Position numbers and translations under genes: made by a program. 64,000 nucleotides of DNA from Desmodus rotundus (Eukaryota > Chordata > Mammalia > Chiroptera > Phyllostomidae), in the NCBI RefSeq assembly GCF_022682495.2, contig NC_071397.1, positions 15,467,082 through 15,531,081 on the forward strand, written 5' to 3'. How positions within the stretch are numbered: the first letter of the stretch is position 1; each line of letters starts with the position of its first letter. Positions 34,749-48,019 of the stretch are shown piece by piece. The notes below the pieces were generated by a model. It made no database searches and was not told the DNA's origin. It saw nothing but the letters and a program-made list of their open reading frames with translations.

Positions 34749-35794
34749 CTTTTTTTTTTTCTTGTATTTTATTGTTTATGCTATTACAATTATCCTTGTT
34801 TTTTCTCGCTTTGCCTACCTCTACCCCACCCCAATCCCTCAGGCAATTCCTATACAGTCGTCCATGTCCATGGGTCATGCCTGTATGTCCTTTGGCTAAT
34901 GCCTTCACCTTTTTTTCATCCAGCACTCCTGCAACCCCCACGACAGCTGTCAGTCTGTCCCTTGTATCGATGCTTCTTTGTCTATTTTGTGCATTAGTTT
35001 ACTTTGTTCATTAGAGTACACATATACATGAGATCATACGGTATTCTTCTTTCACCAACTGGTTTATTTCACTTAGCAAAGTAGTCTCCAGGCCCCTCCA
35101 TGTTGTTGCAAAAGGTAAGAGTTCCTTCTTTTTTTACAGCTTCATAATATTCCATTGTGTAAATGCACCACAATGTTTTTATCCACTCACCTACTGATAG
35201 GCACTTAAGGCTATTTCCAGGTGATGGCTATTATAAATAACATTGCTATGAACATAGGGGTACATATATTCTTTTTTATTGTTTCAGGATTCTTGGGATA
35301 TATTACCAGAAGTAGAATTGCTGGGTCAAGGGTAACTTCTTAGTGTTTTTCACAGTAGCTGCGCCAGTCTGCATTCCCACCAACAGTGCACTAGGGTTCC
35401 CTTTTCTTCACATCCTCACCAGCACTTTTTGTTTGTTGATTTATTGATGGTAGCTATTCTGACAGATGTGAGGTGATATCTGATTGTGGTATTAATTTGC
35501 ATTTCCCAGATGATTAGTGATGTTGAGCATTTTTTTTATATGTCTATAGGGGCCATCTGTATGTCCTCTTTGGAGAAGTGTCTATTCAGGTCCCTTAATG
35601 ATTTTTTAATTGGATTGTTTGTCTTTTTGGTGTTGAGACTTACAAGTGATTTTTATATTTTGGAAATTAAACCCTTATCAGATGTATCATTGGCAAATGT
35701 ATTCTCCCATACAGTGGGTTATGTTTTCATTTGCTGATGTTTCCTTTAACTGTACAGGAGCTTTTTAATTTGTTGTAGTCCAATTTGTAGAAGC
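34749..35794 (-). mobile_element. LINE-1 3' end, 5'-truncated, antisense
   Basis: Opens on the plus strand with the poly-T complement of the poly-A tail, then the 3' UTR (catgggtcatgcctgtatgt) and ORF2 C-terminal coding sequence in reverse (cttcataatattccattgtg, tattaccagaagtagaattg, ggtgatatctgattgtggta). It ends at about 35790. Possible 10 bp target duplications with one mismatch: gggaaaaaac (34739-34748) and gggaagaaac (35795-35804). Ordinary 5'-truncated insertion. The 83-codon plus-strand frame at 35486-35737 is a shadow. Confidence 0.92.
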
Positions 35795-35804
35795 GGGAAG
35801 AAAC

Positions 35805-37034
35805 ACATTTCCAAAACTGTTTCTAGAAGTCAGGGTGTGGAAAGAAAGAAAACTCTTAAGGAAAAAGATTTTGCAATTATGTCAAGACATAGACAATGGT
35901 TCCATTTACAGAGAAGAGGGATTCTCTTAGTTTGTAAAAGAAATTCCCAAATCCATTATGATGATTACATTAGAATTTACTAGAAAGCAATAAAAGAAGA
36001 GCCACAAAGCCAAATTTAATGCTTAAAAAGCACCAAGAGGACCTTAAGAATGTGGGGGTGTAGAGTGAGAGGTTGAGGGAGAGGGACAATGGGAGCCTTC
36101 AAGACAGCAACACAGGGGTCTCATGGACAATGATTGGAGGAAGGTGTGTATGAGTAAAATTTTTGTTCAAACCCTGAACGTCTAGTAGGCTTCTTCTGGG
36201 TTTTCAATATCTAGGGGTAAAATAAAAGAGGTCTTCAACTTTTCATAGCTCCAAGCTAGTTTTGCATGGCCTGACCTTCCCCCCAGGGAATCATTATTCT
36301 CTTGTCTTTGCTTGTTCGTGACTGGATTCTTTGTCTTGCTCTGCTCCTTCTTGCCTTTCCAGGTCTGCGCACAAGCTGTTTTTCTCACTATGATATGCTC
36401 TCGATATTCTCTACCAGACAGAACCCCTGCTGAGAAACTCCCAGTCAACTCTCCTCTCTTTTATGAAGAACTTCATTGCTGTGTGTAAACAGTTAAATAA
36501 TAAAGTAGAAATGAAGTGCTTATGGGTGGGTTCACCATTCAGGTGCTGAGACCCGATCTTTACTTTTCAGTTTTCTCATCTTAAAGTAATTTGTGGAAAC
36601 TACCTTTGTGTATATAGTTTCCTATTTTCCTTTAATATGGGGCATAACCCCCAAGTTAAATAGACAAATCTTCCAAATATTCCCTGTTCTAACCATGTCT
36701 ATTGAACCAGAAACAGGGAACTGTACAAATTAGAATGGACAAAAGTAAAGATGTTAATGCTTTTATTCTTTTCTGAAGCTATCCAATCAATGCATCATAA
36801 TTAATCACACCTTGATTGTGCTGTCCTGCTTTCTTCATAGCATCCTGAAAGGGCTTTTGTTCCTGACCTCCAGCAGGAAAACAGAATATTAACATTGCAA
36901 CTCACATTTGTAAACAACATTAGTATTTCCAAGAAGTTTCATGTAAACTACTATCTCATCAAAGATTAGATTCAGTGAGTTACAGGGACTCTCTCCTCCA
37001 GCCTGTACCTCAGGTCATTTTTCTCTTTATAAAG
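35805..37034. other. No recognised feature
   Basis: About 1.2 kb without supportable features. Confidence 0.5.
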
Positions 37035-37228
37035 CAGAGGTAGTTCGCACTTGTTTTCTGCAAAGGGTCAAATAAATATTTTAGGCTTTGCATGCCATGC
37101 AGTCTCTGTTGTAGGGTGAAAGCAGCCACAGACAATACGTGAAGAAATATGCCTTGCTGCGTTCAAAAATGTACTGAAACAATTGGTGGGATGGATTCGG
37201 TCTGTGGTCTGTTGTTTGCCAACCTATG
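37035..37228 (+). mobile_element. hAT-Charlie-type non-autonomous DNA transposon (MER58-like)
   Basis: cagaggtagttcgcacttgt, tctgcaaagggtcaaataaa, tattttaggctttgcatgcc, ggtgaaagcagccacagaca and the closing gttgtttgccaacctatg fit a common short hAT element with 5'-cag ends. The exact MER name is tentative. The 91-codon frame at 37149-37424 begins inside the repeat and is not a gene. Confidence 0.68.
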
Positions 37229-37689
37229 CCTGAAAGGTTTACTAATCTCTAAACGTATTTTGTGCTTTCTCATTGCTCTATACTTGCAGTTATCCAACCT
37301 ATGTGTCCCAACTTTGTGCAAAGTAAAAGAAAGGAAAAATGTGCCTCCTCTAAGACCATTTAGATATACTCCAGTGCCTCAGGAGACTGAAGTAGAAAAA
37401 GATTTTAAGCTTCTTCAGGGTTAGGGCTATATCTAGGTACTACCATTATGACACCCTGTGCAGATGCACAGCACATATTTCTGATTTTAATAAAAACAAA
37501 ATGTATAGCTTCAGATATGCCTCATGTCCTTTCAACTTAGAATATTAGACCATTAGTCTTATGTATCTAAATTATCTTCCAGTTTTATGTCTACAATGGA
37601 ATAAAGGGGAGTTGTAGCAATTCACAGTTCCGAAATGCACTGTATGAGAGGCCAATGTAGTATTTTTTTTTAATTCACAGCAACTGAAC
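37229..37689. other. No recognised feature
   Basis: Nothing supportable. Confidence 0.5.
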
Positions 37690-38165
37690 CCCTCAATTTG
37701 TTTGAAGATTTCTTCTCCAGATGGATCCTAGGGAGAGTCAGATATCATCGCCACTGTGATAGGCCAATAGCCAGAACCTGGAACTAGCATGTCGATGCAT
37801 AACTAGACAATAAATCAGATGGACCCACCTTGGACTTGGAACCTGGAGCCTAGCAACTCAAGAAGAGAAGCACTGGAGAATTGTATCTGAGGCCACAACA
37901 ACTATACCTAGGGCTCAAGTGTGGTTGCTGAGCCTGTGGGTTGGGTAGTAGCTTCACCGGATAGGTCCTCTGCTGTGATTTTATTTGTGGTTGGGTCTGC
38001 TTCTGAGTTTCTCTTGTTTTTGTCCACTGTGTGAGCTTGGTTTTCAAGCCTTCTTGGCTACTTTAGAAGCTACATAATAATCTTCCAATATTTTTTTTTC
38101 TTTTAAGTAATCCAGAACAAGTCTTTGCTGCATGCAGCCAAGAATGTTGATTGATACAGTCTTTT
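37690..38165 (+). mobile_element. Possible degraded LTR or DNA element, unassigned
   Basis: A moderately GC-rich block that ends gcagccaagaatgttgattgatacag, reminiscent of some mammalian LTR ends. No TG...CA borders with target duplication are visible. Weak call. Confidence 0.25.
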
Positions 38166-38725
38166 TTTCCACTTTGTCACCAATTGATGTGATCTCTCAA
38201 AATTTTATCAATGTGATAGACAAAAATATATATCTCATTACTGGGATAATTTTTAGGTAATAGACTCTTTGGAGTAATTGAATGATTTTTTAAAATATTA
38301 TTAGCTTTTTAAATTTCTTAAAACTGTACTTATCTTCACCAAATAAGCTGTGCCACACAATTTACTACCAGATTTTTAATTTTTTCTTACTTATTTTTAG
38401 GAAATTTTTATAACGTGAATAATATTATACATAATATTTTAATTCTGGAATTTATTTTTGATGTATTGTATAAAGAGACATTCCAAATTGGTTTTGTTAT
38501 TATGAAATAGTTAACTAATTAGCTCAACAACATTCTTTTCTTCTCTCTCTACTTCTTTGTAAGACTGGGCGAGTTTATTTCTTTGTTTTGTTTTAAACAA
38601 TTCCAGGCATCCGAATGTTTATCAGAATGCTTATTTTACCATACAATTCTAAAATTCTATCATTGTGATATTTGTCTCTATTCAATTCAATTATTATATA
38701 CAATGCATGACTGTTGAGAAAATAA
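38166..38725. other. AT-rich stretch, nothing recognised
   Basis: Very AT-rich unique-looking sequence preceding a Ves SINE. Confidence 0.5.
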
Positions 38726-38732
38726 GAATGAG

Positions 38733-38943
38733 CCCTGGCTGGTGTGGCTCAGTGGATTGAGCGCCAGCCTGAGAACCAAAGGGTCACTGGTTTGATTCCC
38801 AGTGAGAGCACATGCCTGGGTTGCAGGCCAGGTCCCCAGCTAGGGGTGCATGAGAGGCAACCACACACTGATGTTTCTCTCCCTCTTTCTCCGTACCTTC
38901 TCCTCTCTCTAAAAATAAGTAAATAAAAATGTAATAAAAAAAT
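38733..38943 (+). mobile_element. Ves SINE, best-preserved copy in the window
   Basis: ccctggctggtgtggctcag opens the element, with an intact-looking A box (tggctcagtgga, 38745-38756) and a B box close to the tRNA consensus (ggtttgattccc, 38789-38800). Then come gcacatgcctgggttgcagg, gagaggcaaccacacactga, a CT-rich run and an A-rich tail. It is flanked by gaatgag at 38726-38732 and 38944-38950, a possible short target-site duplication. RNA polymerase III promoter boxes look usable, but SINE transcription depends on context. Confidence 0.96.
38745..38800 (+). promoter_or_regulatory. Internal RNA polymerase III promoter (A and B boxes) of the Ves SINE
   Basis: The A box at 38745-38756 and B box at 38789-38800 are 32 bp apart, as in tRNA genes. 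Inherited from the tRNA ancestor of the SINE. Not a tRNA gene: there is no anticodon stem or 3' acceptor arm. Confidence 0.75.
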
Positions 38944-38950
38944 GAATGAG

Positions 38951-41029
38951 ATACCTGGTAATGTTTTATAGCAGTAAAAGTCTGCATTTTGAACTGACTA
39001 TACCTTATTTACTATTTCACCTGCCAAACCACAAAGTCCTGAGGATAAAAATTTGATTATTCTAGAATTTGGTCAATGAAATAATCTGGACACATAGGGA
39101 AACAACAAGAGCTTGAAAATATTCACTAAATGCAAAAAAGGATGAAAATATTTCCGATCACACAGTTCTTTGTCCGGAAGCTGAAGTGACTCACCCAAAG
39201 TTGCTCATATGAACTAAGTTGGCAAAATTCAGTCTATGAGTAGGTGTTAAGTGAGTTTTAAGTATTACCAAATAATAACTATAAAATTATCAAAGATTAA
39301 GAAAAAATGATATACATAAGCCACTGGTTAATAAATTGTGGGGTTCTATCTGAATAATATGAACAATATTGGTTAGTTAAAATTCTGGAAACATTCAAAT
39401 TAGATGGGACTGACCCCCAGCCCATGGACTGAACAGGTGATAGTTATGTCAGTAGACTGTGAGAGACAACTCCAGGAAGCTAGAAGTAGTTCAGGTAAGT
39501 TTTCACATTTTTCACACTGCTGATAAATTTTATCTAACGAATCACTGTAACTTCATCATATTGGGTCTTAAAAATCTTTCTATTCTCAAAAGTCTTACAT
39601 GTAAAGCAAGAACTCAGTAAACTTCTACCCAACTACCACCCATGACCAATCACTGTGACTGGTTTGAAACTGTAATCTTGAAGGACAATGATTTATTTTT
39701 CTATCTCTTGAGGTGTTAAACAAAAGACACCAAAAAAGTGTGAATTCTAGCCAACATGGAAAATTTACTTTTTAATATATTTTGTTCTTTAATGTTGTAG
39801 CATATTTTTGGTATCTAGTTTTCAGTTTAAAAAGATGTTACATGGGAAAATATTTCCTCTCTAGTTTCATAATGGGCTGGAACAGGTGTTGAAGAAATAT
39901 GCTAAATGAGTGTGATTTATTGCAGATAAATGTTATGCTTAAACTAAGATGATAGCAACTGTAATGTGTTCTAAGCAGAAGGAAACCATGATTTACATAA
40001 ACAGAAGGAAACAGTAATCTAAGCAGGGCACAATGAAGCAAAAACTTATCCCCCAAATTCAGTGAACACAAACTATTTTCTTAATATAGTAGGGAAAGAT
40101 AAAGAAAATATATGCAATTATAATTCTAAATTGTTGATGGCAAAGTGGTGTTACAGTAATATGCCAGTACTCAGAATAAACTTACTACATAATATATAGT
40201 TTAAGAAGAAAACAGTGCTTCCAAAAGCATTCTAAGAATCTTCCTAAATAAATAAAATTTAAAAGATACTCAAAAGAAAAATACTAAAAGTAAAAAAAAA
40301 AAAAAACCAAAAACTTTTCACCAATTTTAATTAGAGCAGAATGAAACCTGGCAGCTTCATCTGGGATGGTTCAGAAGAGGAGGTCAATGAACGGAATGAA
40401 CCTAGTCCCCGACTGACTAGGTCAGAGAGTGTTTTTACTTAATTAAACCCATGGAGGGAAGTCCTCTTCAGGTTCGTGTGAAGGGTATAGGGAAGAGAAC
40501 AGAAAAAGTATAAGGATGTCTTTCTTCAGTGTGCTTGTGTGAAAAACTGCTTTAGATCCATTGCATGCAAAACATCCCACTTCCCCACCCCCAGGCACAT
40601 CCTCCTACCGGAGGCCAGATATGGAGAGAATCTGGCAAAAGGCATTGCTTGAGACCGTTTCTATTACCTTGATATATATTTTTTTTGCAGTACTTATAAA
40701 GCATCAGTTTTAGCTTTGGTACCACACAGCCCACCCACTGAGGCAGTGTTCATTTCGTGACTAAGCATATGCCTGATTCTTGAAGCAAATGTGAGAAGAG
40801 GTAAAAAAACAAACAAACAAACAAAAGGCTCCACACTTGGGAAACAAAGAATTCTTAAATGCTGAATGACAAAATTTTGGCCTTTCACTATTAAAAGTTA
40901 AAACTTCCCTGTACGTGACACTCAGAGATGGATGCTACATGGTTATTTCACTTTTTCACTGACCCTGTCCTTTCACTTGTTTACACATGCATGCAGTTAC
41001 TTTTTCTGCCCACCTCCTAAACTCTGGAC
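38951..41029. other. No recognised gene; small MIR trace and A-rich runs
   Basis: The segment 39165-39240 (aagctgaagtgactcaccca) may be a small antisense MIR core. A15 run at about 40293-40306; CAAA units at 40806-40825. Frames at 39838-40071 and 40552-40888 are unsupported. Confidence 0.45.
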
Positions 41030-42760
41030 ATGTATTAATCTTTGTTGATTAAGCAGTGAAGAGAAAGTTCCTGTTCTCATGGATCTTATATTTGTGGAAG
41101 GCCTGCCCTTAAAAAAATCATGTTTCATGTGAACCTTAGGATATGTCGTGAGCAAATGTTGCACGATATAGTCTTTCCTATAAGTCATCCCTCGACTCAC
41201 CCCCCAACACTTTGGGTCATCTGACCCAAGTCTTTAGAACTGAAAGCACTGAGCTACATCTACTGTCACCAGCCTTATAGGTAACGCTGGCACCAAGGAA
41301 TAACAGTGAGTCAACACAGGTGACTAGGCTATTCACTCAGCTGTTATTAATACAAATGCAATCCAAATCTATAATAACCTATTAACACTAATAATCACTC
41401 ATACACAATCAGCAATAACATCACATGAGGAAATTGGGGATAACGAACCCAAGTCCCAAGAGTCCAGATCGGAGCCCAGGTCTGAGAGGCAGCCAGTCAC
41501 ATCTTGCAAGGCAGAGCCTGTGGCAGCTTCAGAGTCAGCTAGAGCAGGGTCTACTGAAGCGGAGCATGCCGTCCTTTCCCTCTCGGCTGTCTCAGCTGTC
41601 TGTTCTAAAGCCTTCGCTGGCCTGTTCTTACATGCTGTAGTGCTGCATTAGCCTTTGATTACCACATGTCTTGTGCCACCTAGATAACACATGCTGACTA
41701 TGTAGCTTTACTGTGCCCGCCTAAGGGGGTGGTGTTACCACTCAGCTAATAACGGGCTGCCTGCCATGTTGTACTGCACACGCTCCAGGGGTTGCACTAG
41801 CTCTCTGAGTCACTGCTCCATTGGACATACCCTAGACATGACTTTTTAGTTGACAAGACTGACACCATCTTAGTTCAGTCCTATTCTCCACAAGCTAGGA
41901 TATCTTAGGCCCTGTGAGTAGACATTAAATCTTTGGAATCCAGGCATTAGTGACCGTCTGATGGGAGAATTTGGGTGCAAGTTTTAGACTGAGTTGTTGA
42001 CGATGAGGCCACCTGCGTGGTTAGAGCATAACGGCTAGAGTGAGGAGACTCAGTCCTCCTTGGACCTGGTGACACTGGCTGCAGCAGGAGTAAAATGGGC
42101 ACTGGTTAGCCACACCTCCTTTATCATCTGAGTTTCTCCTCGCCCTGCATGGTTACGTTGGATCCATTACCCATGATTACTAAATACACATGAATGTTAC
42201 AGCTGTCCTTCCAAACTTCACAGTCCTACTGAGTCACCTATACTGGAGCTGATATTTGGAGTATCAGCTGATATTATCTAATCTAGAAGACATACAGAAA
42301 ACAAGCAGATAAATAAAATGAGAAAATAATCACCAGCCCTTAAAAGTGTTAAAAGAAGAACACAAATAGGTTAATGGTAGGGAGAGCAAAGGTAGGGAAT
42401 TAATTTAGAGTAAGCAGATTGTTCTCTCAGAAAAGGTAACATTTAAACTAACAACGATGATAATAAAACTGACATTTAAAAAGCTAATAGGATTATTCCA
42501 TGTAGACAAAACAGCCAGAAAAAACTACCTAAAGCAGTGAAGAGTTCATTAGTCATAGAAATAGGAAGTAGGCTAGTATAGCAGTGAGTATGAAGCCAAA
42601 AAAGGTAGTGTAAGATGTTAAAACATAGGCAGGGACAAGATTACACAAAGCCTTGTAGGCTGTGATAACATAAATCATAGGATACATTGAGTTTATCTGC
42701 CAGGTTCTTGTTTATAACTATTCAGATGGAGAACAATGGCTGAACTTCTAAAGGATAAAA
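41030..42760 (+). mobile_element. L2-like old repeat in two parts (41030-41115 and 42275-42760)
   Basis: The first piece (ttcctgttctcatggatctt) and the second (acatacagaaaacaagcaga, then agattacacaaagccttgta and ggctgtgataacataaatca) are successive parts of the same type of old mammalian repeat seen at 5160 and 58055. About 1.1 kb of unrelated sequence separates them. Confidence 0.4.
41190..42270 (-). mobile_element. Possible antisense LTR or other insertion, unassigned
   Basis: GC-richer than its surroundings, and it interrupts the L2-like repeat. Read on the minus strand it has an LTR-like look, and 41210-41190 (ggggggtgagtcgaggg on that strand) loosely resembles a proline-tRNA primer binding site. 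No TG...CA borders or target duplication could be fixed. The 71-codon plus-strand frame at 41425-41640 is unsupported. Confidence 0.28.
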
Positions 42761-45454
42761 TGAGGAAAGCCAAACCATGTGAGTTAGACTTTGCAAAAAT
42801 TAAGATGTGTACTAAATATGTAAATGGCAGCCAGGCAGCTGTAATTACCCTCCTGAGAACTGCTCTCATTATGACACAGATGTGAGGAGGGTTAGTGAGT
42901 CCTCTGAAGCTTTTTATTAAGAAAAAAAAATACAGGTTTATGTTAACAACTTGGCAATTTAATTATAAATGATTATAATAAAAATGTTGGTTTTCATTCA
43001 AATTTATTAATGTTTTTCTGGGTCATGAAAGAAACTTAGATAAAATTAAAATAAGTGTGTTTCCAACATTAGTAATAATATATAAAAATATACTACATTT
43101 GGCTTCTGGACATTTTTTTATTCTTCATGGAATTATCTTTAAAATGGAGTCCATAGGTGGAAGACGGTGTTCCCTGTAAAAACCAGCTACCACACTTGGA
43201 CATTTTTCTGTAAGACTATTCAAAAAACAACAACAAAAAACTGGAGTAAAATATAGGAGTCAGCATTTGTTGGTAAAGAAACAATTAAAATATGCCTATA
43301 AGCTAAATGCTGTCACAGAAAGTTTGTGAGACAACTGGAAGATGGTTTAATACCAGAATTTTAGTGCCAACACTTGGGGCCTGAATTAAAGTGAAGGAGA
43401 AGATTCTCAACTAGTAAAACTGAGGATAGGCTCTAGTTTGGGTTCTTCATTGGGGAAATAGGCAGATAAAAATACATTGAATTGTTATATTTGTGAACCC
43501 TTATTATTCTATGAGAAGAATCCTTGTTTTATGAAATGTCAGCACTCTATATGGAATCCAACCCATTAGAAGTCATGTCTGTGGATAAACCACCTCCTAG
43601 ATTATCTGTAAACCATCCGTTATAGCTGCATGCTCTTCTAGCTTACTTCCCTTGCAATCAGTTAGCTGATGGGAAAGAAAGATTAATTTTAATATTTGCC
43701 TGAGGGAAACAATTCAGAAAGCATTGCTCCTATTAAAATACTAAGTATCCCTAAACCAATTATGAAATATAAATGATCTCTGGATTATCTCAAGCCAAAA
43801 ACTTGTTATAGAACTTGACTTAACCACAGGATCTTCTCATCTAAAAACAACTTCTCAAAAGAAATTTTTTACTTTTCTAAATTTTATTGGACCACTGTAT
43901 TTTTGAGATATAATGGAAGCATTAACAATTACAACATGTGTAGTTTTATGTGAGTTCCCATAAAAAGACTGAATAAATACATTCTTATGGATTTTTTTCT
44001 AGCTCTATTTAAGTTTCAAGTTTGTTCAGTTGGTTGGTTGGTTTTGTGTTTGTCTTCTGACCAATACATTAAGACAGATTGAAGTGACTAAAAATTCTTG
44101 GGGTATAATTGCCTACAGACTGCCATATCAAAGAACTTAGAAGTTGTTGGACCCAGAAAACAAAAATCCCCTTGGTTTATTTATACAAAGAAATTATATT
44201 AAAGGCCAAAATCAAAAGATAAGAGTCTCTCAAAACTTCAAAGAAAATAATATTTCCTAAACTAAAAGCTATTATATCCAGCACAATGTATATATAAACT
44301 TAAAGTTATCTTTCAGGCATGTAGGAATTACCTAGTATTATATTTGTGGCTATAATCCCAAAGTGATTTTCTGCTCTTCCAAAACACTCTAATTATTATG
44401 GAAAAAAAAAAGTCTTCAAAAAGCTTCAGAGGAAAAATGTCCAGAAATTGCCTGCTGATGATGCTTTATTGATTTATTTAGTATTTAAAAAAGAATAACC
44501 TAGTTATCTTTCATTTTAAATATTCAGTTTTTGTTTAGTTTTGGATTAAATTTAACATACATTGAAGGCAGTATAATTGTCCTAAGAAAAGAAAGTATTT
44601 AGGACTCCAATTGCTCAATTTACCAGATTATTATATAGTTTAATGTAAAAATAGCTTGTTTTTAGGGAGGCTGCTGGCAAAGGATCAGCATTACTACTAA
44701 AGCAGTATGGACCCTTCACTGGGCGTGGAGAATGCTCAGATACCATAGTTTCTTTTTAAAAAAAGAGTGAATTTTCTTCCAGGTGGGAATAGAAATAAAC
44801 TTCTAAAGCAAATAAAAGCTTCAAATGTAGAACCCTTAGGTTTCTTTTTTCAATTAAGCAGTATCATGTAATACAAGAAGGGAGAAATAGGGGGCAAGAG
44901 ATTTTTATAAAGGTTAACATCTTAAGATCTGACATGAGATCGCCCCATTGTCTGTAAATAGATCAGGATGCAAGGAGTGACATACACAACAAAAACCATC
45001 TGTCCAGCCCCCTGACACGGGCCAAGGCCAGGCACATAGTTTTAGCCACCGGGAGAAGGATGGCTTTCTATTTTCTTCCTTTGTTAGACATAGTAAAGTA
45101 CTTCGACCTAACATTACAGAGTGAAGTGTCCTGCTGTGTACTACAGAAGTTATCCACAAGAATAATTTCAAGTGCAAAAAATGATCTTCCTATTTGAATA
45201 ATCTCTGTGCATTGCAAAGGAGCGTGAACTTTTCTCTAATACTTATTGAACGTCAGCTAGAATCCCTATAAGGCAATTTCTCTGACCCTGATGTAACTGC
45301 AAAAGGTCTCATATTAGGTGCTCAATATATTTGTTTTTTTATGAAGGGAAAGGAGATGATAAAGGTGTGCAGTTTAATTTTCTCAACATGCAATATGAAT
45401 CCTAATTCAAAACCTCCCAACTCTTTTGACTTGGCTACTACTTCTCACAATTAA
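42761..45454. other. AT-rich stretch without recognised features
   Basis: About 2.7 kb with no open frame above 60 codons until 44914. The 87-codon antisense frame at 44914-45177 has no supporting signal. No repeat family recognised. Confidence 0.5.
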
Positions 45455-45710
45455 GAGAGTGCAGTAATGGTTAACAATTCAAGCTCTAGAATCTGAGAAA
45501 ATCTATGGGTCATTTCTGGCTTAATTATTTACTAGTTTAAAAAAAAAACATGGCAAAATGGCTTGACCTTACAAACCAATTTTTTTCTTAGAAAATTTAA
45601 AAATAATAGAAGCTATCTTACACAGTGACTGTAAATCGCCAACAGAGTAAGACACATGACCTTAGTGATGTACCCCACTCATACTAAGTGCTCGATGAAT
45701 GATCACCTAT
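45455..45710 (+). mobile_element. MIR SINE, sense, heavily decayed, with an A10 tract
   Basis: gagtgcagtaatggttaaca, a decayed core near tatttactagttta, and a 3' end catactaagtgctcgatgaa fit a sense MIR. An A-rich run near 45541-45550 and some inserted bases break the middle. Confidence 0.5.
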
Positions 45711-47672
45711 TTTAAAAAATGAACCAGTAACTATTAATGACAACAATTTCATGCCTATTCTCCACTTTCTATGTCATTTATAGTAGTTTGCAGTTTTCAC
45801 ACCCAAAGAGAGTTTTGGGGTTTTTTTTTTTATGTCTTAACATGTTAGAAATTTACTTCTATACACAGGTGGCAGTTAGCAAATGGTACACAATCAATGT
45901 ATAATGATGGCCAGATATCTTCTAGAAAGCCAGATGCTTTATTTATTAATGTTTTTAAAAATGTATTCAGTGTTACCAATAATTAAGATATAAAGTCAAT
46001 CCATTTGACTATGGCCTTCTTTCCATACTAGCTTCCAATGTAGCGTATTGCTCAGGCACACTACAACACCTTCAATTTGTTTTATAAGACCTTTGAGTTT
46101 TTTCTTTAAACTGCCATGAGTGCAAATTATTCAACACTTATTAGGTGATACCTGCAACAAGTAACACTAAGTGGCTTCCAAAAGCAAGTATCTCTTTTCA
46201 TGTTACCAGACAGTAGTAGATGGGGAACCACAGCTACAGTTGGTTCTGCACCAGGATGACAATTCAGCTGGCGACTATTCCAGGGTCTTCTTCATTCTGG
46301 GCTTCCAGGCTAAAGCTGTAACCCTTTGTGACATGTCCATTTTAGTGTCAGAGGGAAAAGGCCAAAAGAGCTGGGAGAAAACTTTAGATGTCTCTTTAAT
46401 CTTCTCACACGTGTCCACTGAGTGAAATACATACTTACATATCACATGACCAAGCACAAAGTCAGCGAGGCAGAGACCTGTCTCCTCCCCACACATGTTA
46501 CATGATATGTGCAGGGGCCTGTAACCACTTTTGATCAGAGGAGAGAGTGATGGAACAGTGCTAAATGTGCTTAGTGGAAATCAAGATTCAAATAAAGTTC
46601 TACTACCTATCAATATAATCGCCATGAAATACAAATCAAGTACATATTTCCTTATGAAGTCAGGGGAATATTCAAAAAACATTTATTGAATGAAGATAAA
46701 TAATAAGCACTTAATTTCTTTATCCACGTTACTTGAAAGTGTATCTGACAAGAACCTGCAAATCTCCATCAGTTCTGAATGGAAGTAGATGAAGGGGCAT
46801 CAAGTGCACACGAAGATGAAGCCACAGGGCATAACCAATCCATTTGGTCTTTCTGATGAGATCTTTCTTTATAATAAAGGGAAATGGTTTTTAAAAAGAA
46901 GATAAAACCCAATCAAATATAAAGCTATATTCAAACCAAATCAAAGAGGCTAATCTCTCAGGAAGGACAGTGGACTGACACACTGGGAAGATGAATCAAA
47001 CAACAGCCCAAGCTGAGAGCCAACCCTGAGATTTGACAATCAATGAATCACTGGACACTTAATCAGTCTGTGTCCTTAGAACATCATGATCTAAAGGGGA
47101 ATCGATAACACTCAATTATATTATGATCTTGCTAAAATGGTGAATGATGAGTGAAGACCAGACAGTCAAAAATTTCTGCAATATTGCTTTGGGCAATAAA
47201 ATGTAGGGAGTCCAAGGAGCTAATCATGGGGTTTAAAATGCAGGACATATGGCCAATCTATGAAAGTTAACATGTCTAATGTAGAAAGAATCTCTGACCT
47301 GAAAGACTGGGCTATGAACTACAGGTTACTTTGCTAACGGGAATAAATAGACCAGAAACACCCCTCCTCCTCAAAAAAAAAAAAAATTCTCATATTGCAG
47401 AAATTTCTTGTAATTTGTCCTTGGACAGTCTCAACAACTTAACAACAGGAGCGTCAATGATTGAGTGCCGCACGCCCCTCTTTTCCAGTAACTAGTGATC
47501 TGAGGGAAAGCAGTCCCCACTGCAGGTCATGACTGCTAAGGAGAAACAAGAGGCTCCTTTACCAGGCAGCACTTTTTTTTTAAAGTTAAGTAGGTATAGA
47601 GATAAGTAGATGATACATGATAGATAGATGGTAGATAGTGTTCTGTCCACCCTTTACCTTTTCATTCAAGCT
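45711..47672. other. No recognised gene; GATA-like units at 47594-47640
   Basis: About 2 kb. Overlapping 84- and 73-codon frames on opposite strands near 46171-46496 lie in a block that may be old repeat debris. A short GATA/GATG run precedes MER20. Confidence 0.45.
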
Positions 47673-47884
47673 CAGTAATTTCCAACCAGGGACAATTTTG
47701 CCCCCCAGGGAATGTTTGGCAATGTCTGAGACATTTGCAATTCTCACAGCTGCAGATATGCTCCTAGCGTCTGGTGGGTAGAGGCCCAGAGTGCTCCTAA
47801 ACCTCTCACAATGAACAGTACAATCCCTCCTGGAAACAGTTATTTGGCTGAAAATAAAAATAAAGGTAAGACTGAGAAACTCTG
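47673..47884 (+). mobile_element. MER20-type hAT DNA transposon remnant, complete
   Basis: cagtaatttccaaccaggga opens it, followed by aattttgccccccagggaat, ttggcaatgtctgagacatt, tctggtgggtagaggcccag, and the closing taagactgagaaactctg, whose end mirrors the start. Non-autonomous, no transposase. MER20 copies are known elsewhere as regulatory material in uterine tissue; nothing here shows such use. Confidence 0.9.
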
Positions 47885-48019
47885 CTCTATTTGAAACTGA
47901 GGACACTACGTCCCCTGTGAGTTCTGGTTCTACCCGAAACCCTCTCCATTTGCTGTTCCCGCTGCATAAGTAGTTTTTTCCCTTATTTCTCCCTATGACC
48001 TGTTTCTTCATATCCATTA

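Noticed and set aside
38733..38805. A tRNA gene.
   Set aside because: Only the A and B boxes of a Ves SINE are present; no cloverleaf with acceptor stem can be formed.
39492..39500. A strong splice-donor-like sequence caggtaagt.
   Set aside because: No upstream acceptor, open frame or conserved block accompanies it.
41425..41640. A 71-codon frame in the GC-richer block.
   Set aside because: No domain, splice or homology evidence, and the block looks like an inserted element.
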